Positions 21,135 through 31,216 are shown, numbered from the stretch's first letter. The stretch is 64,000 nt of DNA from an uncultured Kushneria sp. (GCF_947497025.1 NZ_CANMFC010000001.1:620001-684000), one strand, 5' to 3'. Made by a program: numbers and translations. The notes: a model not told the origin generated them from the letters alone.

Positions 21135-21797
21135 ATGACAATGATGACCAGGAGTCGCAAGAGCCTGACCCGTACGCTGGGACTGGCCGGCGCAACGTTG
21201 ATGGCGGCCTGCATGGCCCTGCCGGCACAGGCCGCGTCCGAAGATGCCGAGCGACTGACGTCACTGCTTGAACCGCTTAAAACCTACTCTGCCGATTTCA
21301 ATCAGCAGGTCGCCAGCGGCGGTGGCAGTCTGCAAAATGCCAGCGGTCACATGTGGCTTTCGCGCCCCGGTCGCTTTAACTGGGAAGTTTCCGATCCCTA
21401 TCGCCAGACCGTGGTCTCCGATGGGCAGAAGGTCTACCTCTATGATCCCGATCTCGAGCAGGTCAGCATTCGCCCGCTCGATCAGCGGGTGACTCATACG
21501 CCGGCGCTGTTGCTTTCCGGCCAGGCCAGTGAGCTGACCGAGAACTACAACGTGTCGCGACGCCAGCAGGGAACCACCGAGTTTTTTGCGCTCTCGCCGC
21601 GCTCCAACGATTCCCTGTTTGAATCCCTGGAGCTGGTGTTCAACAACGAGCGCCTTTCAGGGATCGATCTGACCGATGGCACCGGCCAGAGTACGGAAAT
21701 CTCGTTTCGCAACATTGAGGTCAATCCTGACATCAGTGCCTCTCACTTTCAGTTCAAGATCCCCGACGGGGCGGATGTGATGCGCGAAGGTAACTGA
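21135..21797 (+). CDS. lolA: Outer-membrane lipoprotein carrier protein LolA
   Basis: Periplasmic chaperone that carries lipoproteins from the LolCDE exporter to LolB. From the ATG at 21135 the product is 220 residues, with a signal peptide ending ALPAQA before ASEDAERL. The LolA features are present: YSADFNQQV, the SGHMWLSRPGRFNWEVSDPYRQ block lining the hydrophobic cavity, DGQKVYLYDPDLEQVSIRP, and a C-terminal VNPDISASHFQFKIPDGADV. Several in-frame ATGs exist (21102, 21126, 21141, 21144); 21135 has AGGA 8 nt upstream. Neighbours ftsK and rarA are the usual ones in gammaproteobacteria. Confidence 0.93.
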   Translation: MTMMTRSRKSLTRTLGLAGATLMAACMALPAQAASEDAERLTSLLEPLKTYSADFNQQVASGGGSLQNASGHMWLSRPGRFNWEVSDPYRQTVVSDGQKVYLYDPDLEQVSIRPLDQRVTHTPALLLSGQASELTENYNVSRRQQGTTEFFALSPRSNDSLFESLELVFNNERLSGIDLTDGTGQSTEISFRNIEVNPDISASHFQFKIPDGADVMREGN

Positions 21798-21854
21798 TAG
21801 CGACCGCGTAATCTGCCATGATGAAGGCATCATCTGCACAAGGGTGCCTTTCTC

Positions 21855-23204
21855 ATGAGTGACCTGTTTGATCGTGACGCGCCGCCCGGACAACCGCTGG
21901 CGGCGCGTCTGCGTCCTGCCCGACTTGAAGACTATATCGGGCAGTCACACCTGCTGGGGCCGGATCGTCCGCTGACTCGGGCGCTGGCGCGCGATCAACT
22001 CTACTCGATGATCCTCTGGGGGCCACCTGGTGTCGGCAAGACCACCCTGGCTCGCCTGATTGCCGGCTATACCCGTTCGCATTTCGCCACGCTGTCGGCC
22101 GTCTCGGCGGGCGTCAAGGAGATCCGTGCCGCTGCCTTTGAAGCGCAGCAGCGCGGCCAGAGTGGTCAGCGCACACTCCTGTTTGTCGATGAGGTGCACC
22201 GCTTTAACAAGGCGCAGCAGGATGCCTTTCTGCCCTGGGTCGAAGAGGGCGTGTTCACCTTTGTCGGCGCCACCACCGAAAATCCTTCCTTTGAGCTCAA
22301 TAACGCCCTGCTGTCACGGGCGCGCGTGCATGTGCTTAAACCGTTGAGCGTGGAAGAACTGCGTCAGGTGATCGACCGGGCACTGATCGAGCCGGCAGGG
22401 CTTGGCGAGGCCGGCATTGAAGCACCTGACAGCGTGCGCGACCTGCTGGCACAGGCCGCCGACGGCGACGCACGCCGGGCGCTCAACCTGCTGGAAATTG
22501 CCGCTGATATGGCCGAAGCCGGCGGGGATGGCAAGGCGCCCACCCTGTCTGAAGCAGTGATCGAGGAAGTGCTGGGTGAAAGCACGCGCCGGCTCGACCG
22601 CGGTGGCGATCTTTTTTACGACCAGATTTCGGCGCTGCACAAGTCGGTTCGCGGCAGCGCCCCGGATGCCGCACTCTATTGGTACTGTCGCATGCTCGAT
22701 GGCGGGGCGGATCCGCTCTACATCGCCCGCCGCGTGGTGCGCATGGCAAGTGAAGAGGTTGGCAACGCAGACCCTCGTGCCCTGCGTCTGGCGCTCGATG
22801 GCTGGGAGGTTCAGGAGCGTCTGGGCAGCCCGGAAGGCGAGCTTGCCGTCGCCCAGGCCATTCTCTATCTCGCCAGTGCGCCAAAAAGCAATGCTGCCTA
22901 TGTGGCCTACAATCAGGCTCGCGCGCATGTGGCCTCGACCTCCGGGCATGATGTGCCGGTGCATCTGCGCAATGCGCCAACGTCTCTGATGAAATCTCTG
23001 GGGCACGGACACGAATATCGCTATGCCCACGATGAACCGCACGCCTACGCCGCCGGTGAAACCTATTTTCCCGATCCGCTGGTCGGGACCCGCTACTATC
23101 TGCCGGTCGACCGCGGTCTCGAAAAGCGCATCGCCGAAAAGCTTGAATGGCTGGAGGGGCTTGATCGGGCTGCGACGCATCGACGCAGCCCTGAATCGTC
23201 ATGA
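21855..23204 (+). CDS. rarA: Replication-associated recombination protein RarA
   Basis: AAA+ ATPase of the RarA/MgsA (Mgs1/WRNIP1) family, acting at stalled forks and binding SSB. The 449-residue product has Walker [13 protein letters not shown] near residue 60, Walker [21 protein letters not shown], the sensor [21 protein letters not shown], and the C-terminal tetramerisation domain with [19 protein letters not shown] and [15 protein letters not shown] lies upstream of the ATG. It starts 57 bp after lolA and is probably in the same operon. Confidence 0.95.
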   Translation: MSDLFDRDAPPGQPLAARLRPARLEDYIGQSHLLGPDRPLTRALARDQLYSMILWGPPGVGKTTLARLIAGYTRSHFATLSAVSAGVKEIRAAAFEAQQRGQSGQRTLLFVDEVHRFNKAQQDAFLPWVEEGVFTFVGATTENPSFELNNALLSRARVHVLKPLSVEELRQVIDRALIEPAGLGEAGIEAPDSVRDLLAQAADGDARRALNLLEIAADMAEAGGDGKAPTLSEAVIEEVLGESTRRLDRGGDLFYDQISALHKSVRGSAPDAALYWYCRMLDGGADPLYIARRVVRMASEEVGNADPRALRLALDGWEVQERLGSPEGELAVAQAILYLASAPKSNAAYVAYNQARAHVASTSGHDVPVHLRNAPTSLMKSLGHGHEYRYAHDEPHAYAAGETYFPDPLVGTRYYLPVDRGLEKRIAEKLEWLEGLDRAATHRRSPESS

Positions 23205-23398
23205 GAAAGGATGAGCAGGGCGGCCCTGTCATCTCATGCCCGCCATGCCGGGACTGCGGCTGCAATGGGCTCTGGCGCGCGTGCTCAGGCTGTGGCGGGT
23301 ATTAATTTTAGTGAGCCCGGCATGCGACCAAAGTAAGTGGCGATCGACAGCGAAAAGCACAAGACTGGTAGCTCGTCAAATTTGCCGGAGACGCCGCC

Positions 23399-23950
23399 AT
23401 GCTCAAGTTGACTCAGCTTCGTCAGGATCATGCGCACATGGCCCGACTGCTTCATGTGCTATCGCTACAGCATCGTCACCTTGTGACCGGAGAGCGCCCC
23501 AGCTTTCGTCTCATGCGGGAAGCCTGTGATTACATCATGGACTACATGGATGACTATATCGTGCCGCTGGAAACGCTCTGCGGCAATCGTCTGACCGAGC
23601 GCGGTGCGCATACCGGGCAGGAGATCTGTGAGCTGGCCGGTGAGTATCGTGAGCTCAGGCAGCGTCTCAGGCACCTGGAAGACGATCTCGATAACATCCT
23701 GATGGACGCCATCATGCCCATGACGCTTTTCGGCGAGCGCCTCAAGGCCTATCTGGATGCGCATCGCCACGTACTGCGCATGGAACGTGAACACCTGTTC
23801 CCGCTGCTTGATGCCAGCATGGACGAAGCAGAATACGTCGAGCTGCGTGATACCCTGCCGCTCAAGGCCCGCACACAGCTGGCACGTCTGCAGCAGGAGT
23901 ATCCCGACCTCTATGCCGAGTTCCGCGACATCCGCCCGGCGGTGGCCTGA
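23399..23950 (+). CDS. Hemerythrin-like domain protein with altered metal site
   Basis: All-helical protein of 183 residues related to bacterial HHE hemerythrins, which bind a di-iron centre used for oxygen, NO or iron sensing. The first helix has RQDHAHMARLL and the last metal helix has HRHVLRMEREHLFPLL, both normal. The middle motif, typically YHHPKEDLLF, reads YIVPLETLCGNRL: both His are lost while the Glu stays. So di-iron binding may be reduced or absent. CGGAG lies before the ATG, and a terminator follows at 24008-24040. It stands alone after rarA. Family call good; function unknown. Confidence 0.75.
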   Translation: MLKLTQLRQDHAHMARLLHVLSLQHRHLVTGERPSFRLMREACDYIMDYMDDYIVPLETLCGNRLTERGAHTGQEICELAGEYRELRQRLRHLEDDLDNILMDAIMPMTLFGERLKAYLDAHRHVLRMEREHLFPLLDASMDEAEYVELRDTLPLKARTQLARLQQEYPDLYAEFRDIRPAVA

Positions 23951-24007
23951 GTGCCCGCAGCCCGGGTGCTTCCCCGGCATCCCGAGCAGACGATCGTGCA
24001 AACATGA

Positions 24008-24040
24008 GCGGGGAGGCATTCACATGCCGCCCCGCCTTTT
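24008..24040 (+). terminator. Intrinsic terminator of the hemerythrin-like gene
   Basis: GCGGGGAGGCAT and ATGCCGCCCCGC pair with one mismatch around TCAC and are followed by CTTTT. Confidence 0.75.
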
Positions 24041-24069
24041 GGTGCCGGGACTCTTGGGTGCCGGGACTC
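24041..24069. repeat. Two short direct repeats of GGTGCCGGGACTC
   Basis: The 13-bp unit occurs at 24041-24053 and 24057-24069 in the gap between two converging genes. Nothing else marks it as functional. Confidence 0.6.
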
Positions 24070-24076
24070 GATAAGC

Positions 24077-24661
24077 CTACAGTCGCTCGTAGGCGTACCC
24101 CTGGTTGCCGTAGATCGCCAGGGTACTCAGTGCCGAGGGCGTAATGTCAATCTCGTCGTTGACCTCGGAATCCGCAATCTTCCAGTGGTTGAGCACCTGT
24201 CCACACACGCGTACATGAACCCCGGCTTGTGTCAGGGCATGGACCAGCGGCTCGTTGGGATTGTCGACCCCGAACCATTGGTCATAAACGCTGGAGTTCA
24301 CGACGCTGCGCGTGGCATCCCCATGAATGATGGCCACAAAGTCCAGGTTTTCCAGCGGGACGCCGGCCGCGGCAAAGACATTGACGGCACGAGCCACGCG
24401 CATCAGTCCGGGATTGATGGAGCGCGGGTCGTCGCCTCCCCTGACCACATCAAAGATGACCTTATAATGCTTGTCGGGGTCGGGCACATCCACCGTGTCA
24501 TGGCGCTCGGCAATGCCGCCGAAGTTCTCTATCGCCGGATAAAGTGCATGGTCGATGCCCGCTGCCGGTTTGCGGGGAATAACCGCGGCAAAAAGCACCA
24601 TGAGCACTGCAGCGAATACAAGTGCCGCCAGCATCCAGTGCCGCTTGAGAAGAGTCAGCAT
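24077..24661 (-). CDS. Membrane-anchored DsrE-like protein
   Basis: The 194-residue product has one N-terminal membrane helix (about residues 9-29, LAALVFAAVLMVLFAAVIP) followed by a domain that resembles the DsrE/DsrF sulfur-relay fold: KVIFDVVRGG, NVFAAAGVPLENLDFVAIIHGDAT, and VHALTQAGVHVRVCGQVL with a single Cys (VCG) where many family members carry the sulfur. AGGGACTCGAT precedes the ATG. The tethering suggests a role on the periplasmic face, possibly in thiosulfate or sulfide handling, but no sulfur genes are adjacent and this is inference. It is divergent from trmA. Confidence 0.7.
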   Translation of the reverse strand: MLTLLKRHWMLAALVFAAVLMVLFAAVIPRKPAAGIDHALYPAIENFGGIAERHDTVDVPDPDKHYKVIFDVVRGGDDPRSINPGLMRVARAVNVFAAAGVPLENLDFVAIIHGDATRSVVNSSVYDQWFGVDNPNEPLVHALTQAGVHVRVCGQVLNHWKIADSEVNDEIDITPSALSTLAIYGNQGYAYERL

Positions 24662-24841
24662 ATCGAGTCCCTGAAAGCCAAAGAAGTTTGGGTTGTCGTA
24701 AGTCGTGGTAGTTGTGGCATGGCGCTCCCCGGTGGGGTGTTGACCGAGGTATAGCCAATGAGGTGGCAGGAGTCTACAGATTTTGCAGGAGGTTCACAGT
24801 GCCATAGTGACACGACATGATTGTGAGAGCGGCATCAATAC

Positions 24842-24869
24842 TTGAGCTGCGATGGGTAAACGCTACACT
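24842..24869 (+). promoter_or_regulatory. Predicted trmA promoter
   Basis: TTGAGC (24842-24847), a 16-bp spacer and TACACT (24864-24869) make a fair sigma-70 promoter. Transcription would begin near 24876, after the ATG at 24852, which favours the TTG start at 24924. Confidence 0.45.
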
Positions 24870-24923
24870 GGCGGCCTCTTTTATCATGACCGTTATCATG
24901 ACGGCCGGACCAGGTATTTTACA

Positions 24924-26036
24924 TTGAGCGTACCCGTCGTTGACCCCGACCAGTACTTCACACAGCTTGACGCCAAGCGTCAGCGCATCGTTGATCAGTT
25001 TGCCCATTTTGGTCCGCCGGCCCTTGAGGTATTTGCCTCTCCGGCGAGCCACTACCGCATGCGCTGCGAGTTTCGCCTCTGGCATGAGGGCGATGATCTC
25101 TTTCACGCCATGTTCGAGACTGATGCCGGCGGTGTTAAACACACCGTGCGAATGGATCAGTATCCGGTGGCGAGCCGACGCATCAATGCGCTGATGACAC
25201 AGCTGGTGGACGCCATTCGTGACCGTCCCGAACTACGTCATCGTCTGTTTCAGGTGGAGTATTTAACGACCCGGCAGGGCGAGGCGCTGGTCACGCTGGT
25301 CTATCATCGAAAGCTTGATGACGAATGGGAACAGGCCGCCCGCAAGCTCGAAAAAATACTGGATGCCGCCATTATTGGTCGGGCGCGCAAGCAGCGTTTG
25401 GTGCTGACGCGCGAGTCGGTCACCGAGCATCTCAATGTGGCCGGGCGCGTGTTCAGCTATCAGCAGGTCGAAAACAGCTTCACCCAGCCCAATGCCGATA
25501 TTGCCGAAAGCATGCTCAACTGGGCCAGGGAGGTGACGCAGGGGGAGGATGGCCTGCGCCGTTCGACCGATCTGGTGGAGCTTTACTGCGGCAATGGCAA
25601 CTTCACGATTGCGCTGGCAGACAATTTTCGGCGTGTGGTGGCCACCGAGATTTCGCGCACCTCCGTGGCCTCGGCCCAGCACAATCTGGCCTTGAATGGC
25701 ATCGACAACGTGCACGTGGCCCGCATGTCGAGCGAGGAGTTTGCCCAGGCGCTATCGGGAGAGAAAACGGGACGCCGTGTCAGCGAGATGCAGCTTGAAA
25801 CGCATGACTTTTCGACCGTACTGGTGGACCCGCCGCGAGCAGGGCTTGATGCCGAAAGCTGTGAACAGATCGCTCGCTTTGACGACATTGTCTATATCTC
25901 CTGTAACCCCGATACCCTTGAAGCCAACCTGGAGCAGCTCGGGCGCACCCACGAGATTCATCGCTTCGCTCTTTTTGACCAGTTTCCCTATACCGATCAC
26001 TGTGAGTGTGGCGTTTTGCTCAAACGCCGGCGCTAG
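24924..26036 (+). CDS. trmA: tRNA (uracil-5-)-methyltransferase TrmA
   Basis: TrmA makes ribothymidine at position 54 of tRNA using S-adenosylmethionine. From the TTG at 24924 the product is 370 residues (E. coli 366) and aligns with its start region VDPDQYFTQLDAKRQRIVDQF. Motifs: SHYRMRCEFRLWHEGDDLFH, the SAM motif LVELYCGNGNFTIALADNF, VDPPRAGLD, the catalytic Cys in YISCNPDTLEANL, and the general-base Glu in DHCECGVLLK. The longer frame from ATG 24852 adds residues with no family match and overlaps a promoter; AGG lies 9 nt before the TTG. Monocistronic. Confidence 0.94.
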   Translation: MSVPVVDPDQYFTQLDAKRQRIVDQFAHFGPPALEVFASPASHYRMRCEFRLWHEGDDLFHAMFETDAGGVKHTVRMDQYPVASRRINALMTQLVDAIRDRPELRHRLFQVEYLTTRQGEALVTLVYHRKLDDEWEQAARKLEKILDAAIIGRARKQRLVLTRESVTEHLNVAGRVFSYQQVENSFTQPNADIAESMLNWAREVTQGEDGLRRSTDLVELYCGNGNFTIALADNFRRVVATEISRTSVASAQHNLALNGIDNVHVARMSSEEFAQALSGEKTGRRVSEMQLETHDFSTVLVDPPRAGLDAESCEQIARFDDIVYISCNPDTLEANLEQLGRTHEIHRFALFDQFPYTDHCECGVLLKRRR

Positions 26037-26056
26037 CCAACCGGTGTGAGACCTTT

Positions 26057-26086
26057 CCGGCCCTGCCATGGCAGGGTCGGCGTATT
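26057..26086 (+). terminator. Hairpin after trmA
   Basis: CCGGCCCTGCC and GGCAGGGTCGG pair around a central AT, followed by CGTATTTT. Probable terminator 20 bp past the trmA stop. Confidence 0.55.
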
Positions 26087-26256
26087 TTGAGCGCAGCCAT
26101 GCCGATGGCGTCATGATCGGGGCCGGCCCATGCCGCCTTGTCATGGGGCATGATAAAAATGCGCATACAGTAGGGATAAAGCGTTGGCTGAACTAGGATG
26201 TCAGGGTGGTCATCCCATCAGGATGCATAGGCATTTGCGGTACGCGAGGAGAATCG

Positions 26257-29200
26257 ATGCAGAGTACAGTGCCGGACAACAAGGAAGATTTTTTCAAAGC
26301 GCTCGAGACACTGCTTGAAGAGCGCCTGGCGCCCGAGCAGGCGCGCAACATCAGCGCCTTTGCTCGCCACTATTACGCCGGTGCCAGCCACGAGGACCTG
26401 CGAGAGCGTCATTTCGAGGACCTCTATGGGGCCACGCTCTCGACCTGGTTTTTCCTGCAACAGCGTGAGCCGGACAATCGGCCAAAGGTACGTGTTTTCA
26501 ATCCCGAATATGAAGAGCATGGCTGGCAGTCGACCCACACGGTGGTGGAAGTCGTCAGCCCGGACATGTCCTTTCTGGTTGATTCGGTACGCATTGAGCT
26601 CAATCGCTGCGGCTTTACCGTCCACTCCATCCTCAACACGGTCATCGCCAGCGAACGCGACGAGCAGCAGCGGCTGATACGCTTTACGCCGCCACGCGCT
26701 GAAAATGCGCCCTCGACGCGTGAGTCGATCATCTATATCGAGGTGGATCGTCACTCCGACCCGGCCATGCTCGAGGAACTCAGGGTCAACATCCTGGATG
26801 TGTTGACCGATGTCCGCTCGGCCGTTTCCGACTTTGACGCCATGCGTGCCCAGGCCCATGCCGCGCTGCAAGAGATGAAAACGCATCCGCCGCGGGTCGT
26901 GGAACAGCGTGATGTTGAAGAGGCGCGCGATTTTCTGGCGTGGCTGCTGGACGATCACTTCACATTTCTGGGCTTTGAAGAGTATGAGCTTCAAACCCGG
27001 GATGGCCATTCTCAGCTGGTACGCTCAAGCGGCAGCGAGCTTGGGGTACTGACCCTGAACAGCCCGCGCTACAGCGAGGAACCCCAGCGGTTCAGCGACA
27101 GCGGCGAAGAGCAGGGGGAGTATGTTCTGGTCCCCGAACTGATCTCCTTTGCCAAGAGTGCCTGGCCGTCGCGTATTCACCGCCCGAGCTATCCGGACTA
27201 CATCATTGTCGAGCGCCACAACGAGCAGGGCGAGGTCATCGGCGAGCGTCATTTCCTCGGGCTTTATACGCTGTCTGTTTACAATGAGCGTCCGGTCAAT
27301 ATCCCCGTGCTGCGCCGCAAGATCGATACCGTGCTCAGCGCATCGAACATCGACCCGACCGGGCATAACGGCAAGCAGCTCCAGCAGATTCTGGAAGTTT
27401 ATCCCCGTGACGAGCTGTTCCAGATGGGGACAGAAGACCTTTGCCGTACGGCAATGGGTATCCTGAGCATTCGCGAGCGTCGCCGCGTGCGTCTCTTTAT
27501 TCGCGAGGATCGCTCCGGTCGCTTCTACTCCTGCCTGGTCTATGTCCCGCGTGACGTGTTTTCGACCGATCTGCGGATGCGCATCCAGAACATGCTCTGT
27601 GAGGAGCTCGATGCCAGCTTTGGCGATTTCAATACCTACCTTTCCGAGTCGGTACTGGCCCGAATTCAGCTGATCCTGCGCTTTAACCACGACACGCCTG
27701 TTGACTACGACGATCGTGCGCTGGAGCAGAAGGTCATTGCCATTGCACGTGGCTGGCGCGACGATCTGCACGAGGCGCTGGTAGAAGGCTACGGCGAGGA
27801 GCCGGCCAATCGCCTGATGGAGCGTTACCGTGACGCCTTCCCGAGCAGCTATCGGGAAGATTTCACGTCGCGCACGGCCATCTACGATATCGGCCACATG
27901 GAAGGCCTCGATAACGAACGCTCGATCGGCCTGAGCCTGTATCGTCAGCTCGAGCATGAGAACGACGTCAATCTCAAGCTCTTTCATCGCGATCAGCCGG
28001 TACCCCTGTCCGACGTACTGCCCATGCTGGAACACATGGGACTGCGGGTGATCAGTGAGCGACCCTATGAGATCGAGCGCACCGACAATGTGGTCTGGAT
28101 TCACGACTTCAATCTGGAAACCTCGAGTCGTGAGCATGTCGACCTTCACGGCATGCGCCACAACTTTATTGATGCTTTCACGCGTATCTGGTCAGGCGCC
28201 GCCGAGAGTGACAGCTTCAATCGCCTGATCATTTCAGCCAGGCTCGACTGGCGTGAAGTGGCGATGCTGCGGGCCTATGCGCGCTATCTCAAGCAGATTC
28301 GTTTCGGTCTTTCCCAGGACTATATCGCCACGGCATTGACCCAGCATGCCGGGATCACGCGTGAACTGGTGGCCTTGTTCAACTCGCGGTTTGACCCACA
28401 GGCCGCGCGTGATGAAGACGAACTCCAAAAGGTTCGTGAGCGCATCGAGGCCTATCTGGAAGAGGTCACCAGTCTCAACGATGACCGGCTGATCCGCCTT
28501 TATATGGAGCTGATTGGCGCCACGCTGCGCACCAACTATTTCCAGCCCGGAGAGGACGGCGAACCCAAGTCCTATATCTCCTTCAAGCTTGCCTCGCGTC
28601 AGATCAATGATGTGCCGCGTCCGCGCCCGCTGTATGAAATCTTTGTCTATTCACCGCGCATGGAAGGGGTGCACCTTCGTACCAGCAATATTGCCCGTGG
28701 CGGTATGCGCTGGTCGGACCGTTTCGAGGACTTCCGCACCGAAATCCTCGGGCTGGTCAAGGCGCAGCATGTCAAGAACTCGGTCATTGTACCCAGCGGT
28801 GCCAAGGGCGGCTTTATCTGCAAGCAGATGCCGATCGGCGGCAGTCGCGATGAGATTCAAAAAGAGGGCATCGCCTGCTATCAGACCCTGATACGCGGCA
28901 TGCTGGATATTACCGATAACTTGATCGACAAGCAGGTCGTACCGCCCGAGCAGGTCGTGCGCCATGACGGCGATGATCCCTATCTGGTCGTGGCGGCTGA
29001 CAAAGGCACGGCGACCTTCTCCGATATTGCCAACGCGCTGGCCCGGGAATACAACTTCTGGATGGGCGATGCCTTCGCCTCCGGTGGCAAAAACGGCTAT
29101 GACCACAAGGCGATGGCGATTACGGCCCGCGGTGCCTGGGAGGCCGTCAAGCGCCACTTCCGCGAGCTGGGTCTCAATACGCAGGAAGATCCCTTTACCG

Positions 29201-31101
29201 TCATCGGGGTCGGCGACATGGCCGGCGACGTGTTCGGTAACGGCATGCTGCTGTCTGAAAAGATTCAGCTGGTGGCGGCCTTCAACCATCGACATATTTT
29301 CATTGACCCTGATCCCGATTGCGCGGCTTCCTTCAAGGAGCGCCAGCGTCTGTTCGGACTGGCGACGTCAAGCTGGGCGGATTACGACACCTCGCTGATC
29401 AGCGAAGGGGGCGGGGTATTTTCGCGCGATGCCAAGTCGATCGAGATCACCGACGCCATGAAGTCACGCTTTGGCCTCACGGCTTCGCGTCTATCGCCTG
29501 CCGAGCTGATCAATGCGCTTTTGAAGTCGAAGGTCGATCTGCTCTGGAACGGGGGTATCGGCACCTACGTCAAGTCGAGCGAAGAGAGTCACGCCGATGT
29601 GGGTGACAAGGCCAACGATACGCTGCGTGTCAACGGCTGCGAACTGGGCTGTCGCGTGGTCGGTGAAGGCGGCAATCTGGGCGTGACCCAGCTGGGTCGT
29701 CGCGAGGCGGCTCAGCATGGCGTGCGTCTCAATACCGACTTCATCGATAACGCAGGCGGCGTGAACTGCTCGGACCATGAGGTCAACATCAAGATCCTGC
29801 TGGATGAGGTGGTCGCGCGTGGTGACATGACCGGCAAGCAGCGCAACGATCTGTTGGCGCAGATGACCGATGAGGTCGCGGATCTGGTGGTGGATGATAA
29901 CTACCGCCAGACCCAGGCGCTGTCCTTGTCACGGTTGCTGTCGGCAGAAAATCTGGGCCCCTACCGGCGCTTCATTTTTGACCTGGAAGCGACCGGCCAG
30001 CTTGATCGGGAGCTGGAAGCCCTGCCGGATGATGCCACCCTGGCCACGCGAGCCGAACGCGGTGAAGGTCTGACCCATCCGGAGCTCTCGTCGCTGATCT
30101 CGCATGCCAAGATCGACCTCAAGGGCATGCTGGTAGAGTCCGATGTGCCCAACGAGCCGGGTATCGTCAATCACGCCGAGCGTGCCTTTCCTGCCACGCT
30201 GGTGGAGCGCTATGGGAAGGAGATTGCCAATCACCGGCTGCGCCATCAGATCGTGGCGACCAAGGTTGCCGGAGATGTGGTCGATCACATGGGCATTCCG
30301 TTCGTGCGGCGGCTGATGGACATCACTGGAACCAGTGCCGGTGAGGTGGTGCGCGCCTATGTCATGGCCCGCGACAGCTTTGGACTGGCGTCCCTGTGGC
30401 AGGAGATCGAGGCGCTGGATTCACGGGTTGATACCGACATTCAGTACGACATGATGCTCTCGCTGGTGCGTCTGCTGCGTCGTGCCACGCGCTATTTCCT
30501 GCGCTATCACATGCAAAGTGATGCCGAAAGGGTGGTCGGACAGTACGCACCGGACCTTGAGCGCCTGCGGGACAACATCGGTGAGCGGCTTCGAGGCGAG
30601 GCGCAGCGTCAGTGTCTGGCGCTGCGAGACCGCTATATCGAGGCCGGGGCGCCCGAGGCGCTCGCCGAGCGGGTGGCGTCTACCGAAAGCCTTTATGCCG
30701 GGCTTGGCATTATCGATACGGCGGAACTGACTGGCGTATCGCTGGAGCGGGTGGCCGATACCTACTACCTCATCGGGGAGCAGCTCTCACTGCCCTGGAT
30801 GCTGGAGCAGGTCAATCGCCTCGAAGTGAATGACAGCTGGCAGACGATCGCGCGTGAAACACTTCGTGATGATCTTGATCGCCAGCAGCTGATGCTGACG
30901 GCCAGCGTGCTGCGTGGCGAAGAGGGCCAGGACGTCGACAGCTGCGTCGAGCGATGGATGAAACAGCACAAGGCACCTGTTGAGCGCTGGTGTGCACTGC
31001 TCAAGGAGGTCCACTCCACCGACGAGCTGGGCTATGCACTCTTCACGGTTGCCGTGCGGGCACTTGGAGAGCTCTCCGAGCGCTCACCATCCGGTAGCTG
31101 A
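26257..31101 (+). CDS. gdhB: NAD-specific glutamate dehydrogenase, large type
   Basis: Catabolic enzyme that converts glutamate to 2-oxoglutarate and ammonium with NAD+. The 1,614-residue length is that of the large (about 180 kDa) class known from Pseudomonas and Streptomyces. Regulatory regions fill the first 800 residues; the catalytic core includes RPRPLYEIFVYSPRMEGVHL, IARGGMRWSDRFEDFRTEIL, the Lys-bearing VPSGAKGGFICKQ, VGVGDMAGDVFGNGMLLS for NAD binding, and VVGEGGNLGVTQLGRREAA. The ATG at 26257 has a perfect AGGAG 8 nt upstream, so the longer frame from 26206 is rejected. Likely helps balance the glutamate pool, important in salt-adapted cells (inference). Confidence 0.96.
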   Translation: MQSTVPDNKEDFFKALETLLEERLAPEQARNISAFARHYYAGASHEDLRERHFEDLYGATLSTWFFLQQREPDNRPKVRVFNPEYEEHGWQSTHTVVEVVSPDMSFLVDSVRIELNRCGFTVHSILNTVIASERDEQQRLIRFTPPRAENAPSTRESIIYIEVDRHSDPAMLEELRVNILDVLTDVRSAVSDFDAMRAQAHAALQEMKTHPPRVVEQRDVEEARDFLAWLLDDHFTFLGFEEYELQTRDGHSQLVRSSGSELGVLTLNSPRYSEEPQRFSDSGEEQGEYVLVPELISFAKSAWPSRIHRPSYPDYIIVERHNEQGEVIGERHFLGLYTLSVYNERPVNIPVLRRKIDTVLSASNIDPTGHNGKQLQQILEVYPRDELFQMGTEDLCRTAMGILSIRERRRVRLFIREDRSGRFYSCLVYVPRDVFSTDLRMRIQNMLCEELDASFGDFNTYLSESVLARIQLILRFNHDTPVDYDDRALEQKVIAIARGWRDDLHEALVEGYGEEPANRLMERYRDAFPSSYREDFTSRTAIYDIGHMEGLDNERSIGLSLYRQLEHENDVNLKLFHRDQPVPLSDVLPMLEHMGLRVISERPYEIERTDNVVWIHDFNLETSSREHVDLHGMRHNFIDAFTRIWSGAAESDSFNRLIISARLDWREVAMLRAYARYLKQIRFGLSQDYIATALTQHAGITRELVALFNSRFDPQAARDEDELQKVRERIEAYLEEVTSLNDDRLIRLYMELIGATLRTNYFQPGEDGEPKSYISFKLASRQINDVPRPRPLYEIFVYSPRMEGVHLRTSNIARGGMRWSDRFEDFRTEILGLVKAQHVKNSVIVPSGAKGGFICKQMPIGGSRDEIQKEGIACYQTLIRGMLDITDNLIDKQVVPPEQVVRHDGDDPYLVVAADKGTATFSDIANALAREYNFWMGDAFASGGKNGYDHKAMAITARGAWEAVKRHFRELGLNTQEDPFTVIGVGDMAGDVFGNGMLLSEKIQLVAAFNHRHIFIDPDPDCAASFKERQRLFGLATSSWADYDTSLISEGGGVFSRDAKSIEITDAMKSRFGLTASRLSPAELINALLKSKVDLLWNGGIGTYVKSSEESHADVGDKANDTLRVNGCELGCRVVGEGGNLGVTQLGRREAAQHGVRLNTDFIDNAGGVNCSDHEVNIKILLDEVVARGDMTGKQRNDLLAQMTDEVADLVVDDNYRQTQALSLSRLLSAENLGPYRRFIFDLEATGQLDRELEALPDDATLATRAERGEGLTHPELSSLISHAKIDLKGMLVESDVPNEPGIVNHAERAFPATLVERYGKEIANHRLRHQIVATKVAGDVVDHMGIPFVRRLMDITGTSAGEVVRAYVMARDSFGLASLWQEIEALDSRVDTDIQYDMMLSLVRLLRRATRYFLRYHMQSDAERVVGQYAPDLERLRDNIGERLRGEAQRQCLALRDRYIEAGAPEALAERVASTESLYAGLGIIDTAELTGVSLERVADTYYLIGEQLSLPWMLEQVNRLEVNDSWQTIARETLRDDLDRQQLMLTASVLRGEEGQDVDSCVERWMKQHKAPVERWCALLKEVHSTDELGYALFTVAVRALGELSERSPSGS

Positions 31102-31144
31102 TCAGGTCGATCATCGCTCAATCCTGTATGGTAAAAACGACCGG

Positions 31145-31172
31145 ACGCCGCCCCATGGGGCGGCGTTTTTTT
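31145..31172 (+). terminator. Intrinsic terminator of gdhB
   Basis: ACGCCGCCCC-AT-GGGGCGGCGT is a 10-bp GC stem followed by eight T, 44 bp after the stop. Confidence 0.92.
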
Positions 31173-31216
31173 ATGTTACATTGACTTCATTCGCTTCGAA
31201 GACTGGATGGCTTCTC

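Noticed and set aside
27025-28161. 378-codon minus-strand frame
   Set aside because: Antisense within gdhB; no motifs or start signal.
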